From Archilochus colubris (taxonomy: Eukaryota; Chordata; Aves; Apodiformes; Trochilidae), in NCBI GenBank assembly GCA_023079485.1, contig CM041115.1, forward strand, positions 24,701,005-24,765,004: a stretch of 64,000 bases of DNA, in the 5' to 3' direction. Each line of letters opens with the position of its first letter. Positions within the stretch are counted from its first letter, which is position 1. The notes under the pieces are model-generated. The model did not search any database. It saw only the letters and a program-made list of their open reading frames with translations, and was not told where the DNA came from. The position numbers and the translations under genes are program-made. This document shows positions 60,308 through 64,000 of this stretch, piece after piece.

Positions 60308-60430
60308 CTCACAGAACCACAGAACTGAGCATGGAAAAGACCTCTGAGACCATCAAGTCCAGTCTATAAGCTAACACCATCACATTGTCTTTTCAATTCC
60401 ATTTAAGTGCTCCTTGTACCAGGCTTGTAG
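60308..60430 (-). mobile_element. CR1 LINE 3' end fragment
   Basis: The minus-strand CR1 tail is recognisable from tcacagaaccacagaactga and aaaagacctctgagaccatc followed by aagtccagtctataagctaa. Short and diverged. Confidence 0.8.
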
Positions 60431-61423
60431 TAACCACATTTATCCATACTCTGATCCAGTACATACATACACTACTAAGTTTCTAAGTCTCAATTCTTAA
60501 ATAATTTAATGAGAAGACATTACTAAAATCATCACAGTTAACAGAGCAATAAAAGCTACAGGTGTCTTTCAACCCCTTGGGTAAAAGCTTAACTTCCATC
60601 TTTCAAGTCCAGTTGCACTGGTTGACAGTATCACTGTCCCCAAGCTAGATTCTCCCCTCTGGAGTTCAGCTGCCTAATCCACTTCAGGCATGCACATTAA
60701 AGTACTGCTGAAGCACGTGAGAGCTAACATAAGAGCTTGGCCACAACAGCAGGTTATACAATTGCCCCAGAAAGAAATGCCACCCATCTGCAATGGCTAT
60801 AGCCTCACACAACACAGCTATACATAAACTGAGCATCTCTCTGTGGTTTAAGATTAATTTCACCCAGTCCCCCTCCAAATCAGACATGCTACTAAGCTAC
60901 TCATATCTTCACCAGCTGCCTGCAAGTCTGATCAAAAGTGAGGAGAAACCATTCTTGTATATGATTTCCCAGTAAAAGGGAAATATATTAGCTGCAGGTA
61001 GGAGAAGCATAGAGATCACAAATTTGTAAGTCCTGTTTGAAGCAAGTAACCCAGATTTATCAACTTGAAGTGTTTCAGCGCATTAGCACTCCTAAAAAAG
61101 AACTTGGAACATAAGAACACTCTTCCCCATGGTTTCAGTTTCAAGGCAGCTTCTGCTTCAAGGTCGACTTTCAGCTACAGATTCTTACCAGCATAACTCA
61201 TTATGTGAAATGTTAGAGCCTCAGATGAGAAAATATAAAATGTAGTAAGAATTTCAAGCTTCTGCAGCTAATAAAATCATATCTTTACTGACCCCATTTA
61301 TTAGTAAAGAGTTCCACATACGTTGTTACACTATAAATTCATGATGCCTTAAGCTTTTTTGCCAGAAGGCATTTCCTTTGCTCTATGACTTTTGATCTTC
61401 TGTAAGAATAACAGCTATATTAG

Positions 61424-61476
61424 CTATTTTATATATATACACAAACATATATATAGCTATAATATATATAGCTACG
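61424..61476. repeat. TA-rich simple repeat
   Basis: tatatatatacacaaacata and related TA blocks separated by gctata units. Confidence 0.85.
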
Positions 61477-62081
61477 CAAAAGACTTCTGATCTGTTACAG
61501 AAATTTCTCCTTCTTTCAAGTGCTTAAGATGCTGTTTCATACTGCAGAAAATTCCACAGAAACGTCTTCAGCAAAAGCAGTACTGTCAGATTTCTGTGAC
61601 ACCACCATTTGTAAATGCAATCAATAACCAGTCTAGCACAATCAACTTTGGTGATTAAACAGTTCACATTTACCATGATTAATTCTCATCTTAAGTCTAC
61701 TTACTATCAACTGATCAGCCTGAACAAGCTGAGAGATATTTGACTGTATGCATCAGGAGACGCTGATTTCTTGATTGTAGTCACTTGTGGTGGGAGGAAC
61801 TTAATTATTAATGAGGAAGACTTTAAGAACCAAAATTAGACATCAGTAAGAAAGTCAGATATCAAAGGTGAGTAACAACACCAATTAAGACTTCAGCAAG
61901 TCCTTGGCAACAGCCTATAGAAGAAAAAAGTTGCAACAGACAGATTAGAGGCAGCTCTTGTAACTTCAAAGAATTCTTCCTTCTTACTATTGAGAAGGAA
62001 GCTACAGAAAGCACTTCTGAGAGCTTGAAGAAGCACCTTATTACAGTTTTAATTACTGACTCCCTCTAAGATACATAACTG

Positions 62082-63552
62082 AATCTATGGGCCCTGATGG
62101 GAAGCACCCAAGAGTGTTATCACCCTACCACTCTCCATCATTTTCAAAAGATCATGGCAAGCAGGAGAGGTGTCTGAGGACTTGAGGAAAGACAGTGTCA
62201 CTCCAGTCTTCAAAAAGGCAAGAAGAAGATCCAAGCAATTACAGACCACACCTCCATCCTGGGAAAAATGATGGAGTGGCTTGTTCTGGAGGTTGTCTCT
62301 AAGCACATGGAAGAGAAGAAGGTTATTAGGAGTAGTCAGCAGGGATTTACCAAGAGGAAGTCATGCTTGACTCATCTGACTTAACTTATGGGTAGATGGC
62401 AGGGTAACCAGAAGATGTAGACTACCTTGACCTCAGCAAGGCTTTTGACACAGTCTCCCATAACATCCTTGGGAGCAAGCTCAGGAAATCTGGGACAGAA
62501 GAGTCCACAGGGAGATGGATTAAAAACTGGCTACACAACAGAGCCCAAAGAGAGGTGATGAATGGTGCAGACTCCAGCTGGAGACCTGTGAGTAGTGGAG
62601 TCCTCCAGGGACCAGTGCTGGATACAGCCCTGTTCAACATGTTTATCAATGACCTTGACGATGGGATAGAGTGTCTTCTCAGCAAGTTTGCTGGTGACAC
62701 AAAACTGGGAGGAGTGGCTGACAAACCAGGAGGCTGTGCTGCCATTCAGAGGGACCTGTACAGGCTGGAGAGTTGGGCAAGGAGAAATTTAATGAATTAC
62801 AACAAGGGCAAGTGTAGAGTCTTAAATCTGGAAAAGAAGAACCCCAGGTACCAGTGCAGGTTGGAGACTGAGCTGTTGGAAAGCAGCATAGAGCAAGGGG
62901 ACCTGGCGATGACCGTAAGCTAAGAATGTGCCCTTGTGGCTAAGAAGGCCAATGGCATCCTGGGGTGCATTATAAGATTAGAAGGGTGGCTGGTAGGTTG
63001 AGAGAGGTTGTCCTCCCTCTCTGCTCTGCCCTAGTGAGGCCTCATGTGGAATATTGTGTCCAGTTCTGGGCCCTTCAGGTCCAGAAGGACAGCAAACTGC
63101 TTGAATGAGTCCAGTGCAGAGCCTTCAAGATAATTAAGGGAGTGGAACATCTCCCTTGCAAGGAAAGGCTGAGGGAGCTGGGTCTCGTCAGCTTGGAGAA
63201 GAGGAGAATCAGGGGCAACCTCATTACTGTTTATAAATATGTAAAGTGAGAGAGCCAGGAGGACAGTGCCAGGATCTTCTCAATTATGCCCAATCACAGG
63301 ACAAGAGATAGGAGCTTGAACATAGGAGTTTCCATGTAAACCCAAGGAGAATTTTTTTCCTTGTGAGGGTGACAGAGCACTGGAACAGGCTGCCCAGGGA
63401 GGTTGTGGATTCTCCTTCTCTGGCAACATTCAAAACCCACCTGGATGTGTTTGTACATGACTTCCTGTGGGTGACCCTGTTCTGGCAGGAGGGTTGCACT
63501 TGATTATCTTTAGAGGTCTCTTCCAACCCCTAACTTACTGCGATTCTGTGAA
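62082..63552 (+). mobile_element. CR1 LINE, inverted near-twin of the 45 kb copy
   Basis: Antisense to MAN2A1. It starts at ctatgggccctgatgggaag, with ORF2 remnants in several frames. The best frame (from 62555) reads [20 protein letters not shown] then [20 protein letters not shown], so the FADD motif has become FAGD (62687-62698). It continues through [20 protein letters not shown] and ends with a normal CR1 tail (tactgcgattctgtgaa). From about 62270 onward it aligns to the reverse complement of 44544-45848 with few differences. Confidence 0.96.
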
Positions 63553-64000
63553 CGCTAGTAAAAACCCATCTCTGAAACAAAGTGCCCACACCCCTATCTC
63601 TGGAAGAGGGCAAAATCTATCAGAATAAACTTCAATAAATAGAGCTGTCAAGAGAACCAAGAGACATCTTTCAGATGTAAAATTAAGGAATAGACAGACA
63701 CATCACAAACATACTTCACATGTAGGTAGAAAATTCCTACCCAAATTCCTACCTCACTCAGATTCACAGTACTTTAAATAACAAATTAAACTGTTGGAGA
63801 GATACAGTAGTACAGTTTGAAATCAGCAAAACTGTGGCTTTACCCAGATACAAGAAGTTTCACCAGGTCCTCATGCTGGGCGTACATGTGCAATGAGAAT
63901 ACTACAGCACTATTATTTCATGCTTTTTGTTGTATTTTACAGTAATTTCAAAATTAAGTCACAATTCTCCATTTTAAATCCAGACTTTATATTACCCCAC

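Larger units (their letters stand above)
55086..64000. other. MAN2A1 intron upstream of exon A (runs off right edge)
   Basis: 8.9 kb with no sign of the preceding exon: no reverse-complemented HNDPG-coding stretch is present. It contains CR1 fragments at 56847-57060, 57195-57736 and 60308-60430, a larger copy at 62082-63552 and a TA-rich run near 61424-61476. The remaining sequence is AT-rich and unclassified. Confidence 0.75.

Noticed and set aside
55086..64000. Possible exon carrying the HNDPG motif upstream of exon A
   Set aside because: No reverse-complemented coding match to the motif was found anywhere in this interval; the exon must lie beyond the right edge.
1..64000. CRISPR arrays, tRNA or rRNA genes, bacterial operons or phage modules
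   Set aside because: No regularly spaced repeats, cloverleaf-type conserved boxes or ribosomal motifs were seen; the sequence is vertebrate intronic DNA.

Overview
The window is vertebrate nuclear DNA, AT-rich and intron-dominated, almost certainly from a bird. CR1 (chicken repeat 1) LINE fragments occur throughout in both orientations, with CR1-style 3' ends of the ATTCTGTG type. Two copies of a bird endogenous-retrovirus LTR family are recognisable, and there is a third, solo LTR of another family. There are no bacterial-style operons, tRNA or rRNA genes, or CRISPR arrays.

The only gene I can support is MAN2A1 (Golgi alpha-mannosidase II, glycoside hydrolase family 38) on the minus strand. 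Sixteen consecutive internal coding exons lie between 55085 and 7528. They join into 2456 nt with every splice phase compatible and no internal stop: 818 whole codons plus two bases of a split first codon. All introns are GT-AG. The encoded part runs from just after the HNDPG zinc-ligand motif, through the nucleophile loop (DPFGHS), the acid/base motif (GDDFRY) and the second zinc-histidine motif ([10 protein letters not shown]), to the [16 protein letters not shown] segment near the C-terminus. The 5' exons (cytosolic tail, membrane anchor, stem, HND motif) lie beyond the right edge. The last exons lie beyond the left edge. MAN2A1 maps to human 5q21, which corresponds largely to the avian Z chromosome, so Z linkage is a reasonable inference but not shown here.

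Layout, left to right: 1-7527 intron with no recognised element; 7528-19373 exons P to J (C-terminal beta domains), with a decayed CR1 ORF1 fragment, a CR1 tail and a partial LTR in the introns; 19374-33275 a 13.9 kb intron with a CR1 copy and poly-A tracts; 33276-43267 exons I to E, with a 1.5 kb CR1 between G and F; 43268-55085 exons D to A, with a CR1 on each strand, a solo LTR with 6-bp target-site duplications and a second LTR; 55086-64000 upstream intron with several CR1 copies.

No new biological system was found. The observations most worth checking are: a 37-bp tandem duplication spanning the exon D splice donor; two near-identical inverted CR1 copies bracketing exons A-D, which could promote back-splicing; two sense-oriented LTRs with polyadenylation signals inside MAN2A1 introns; and a strong cryptic acceptor 16 nt inside exon M.
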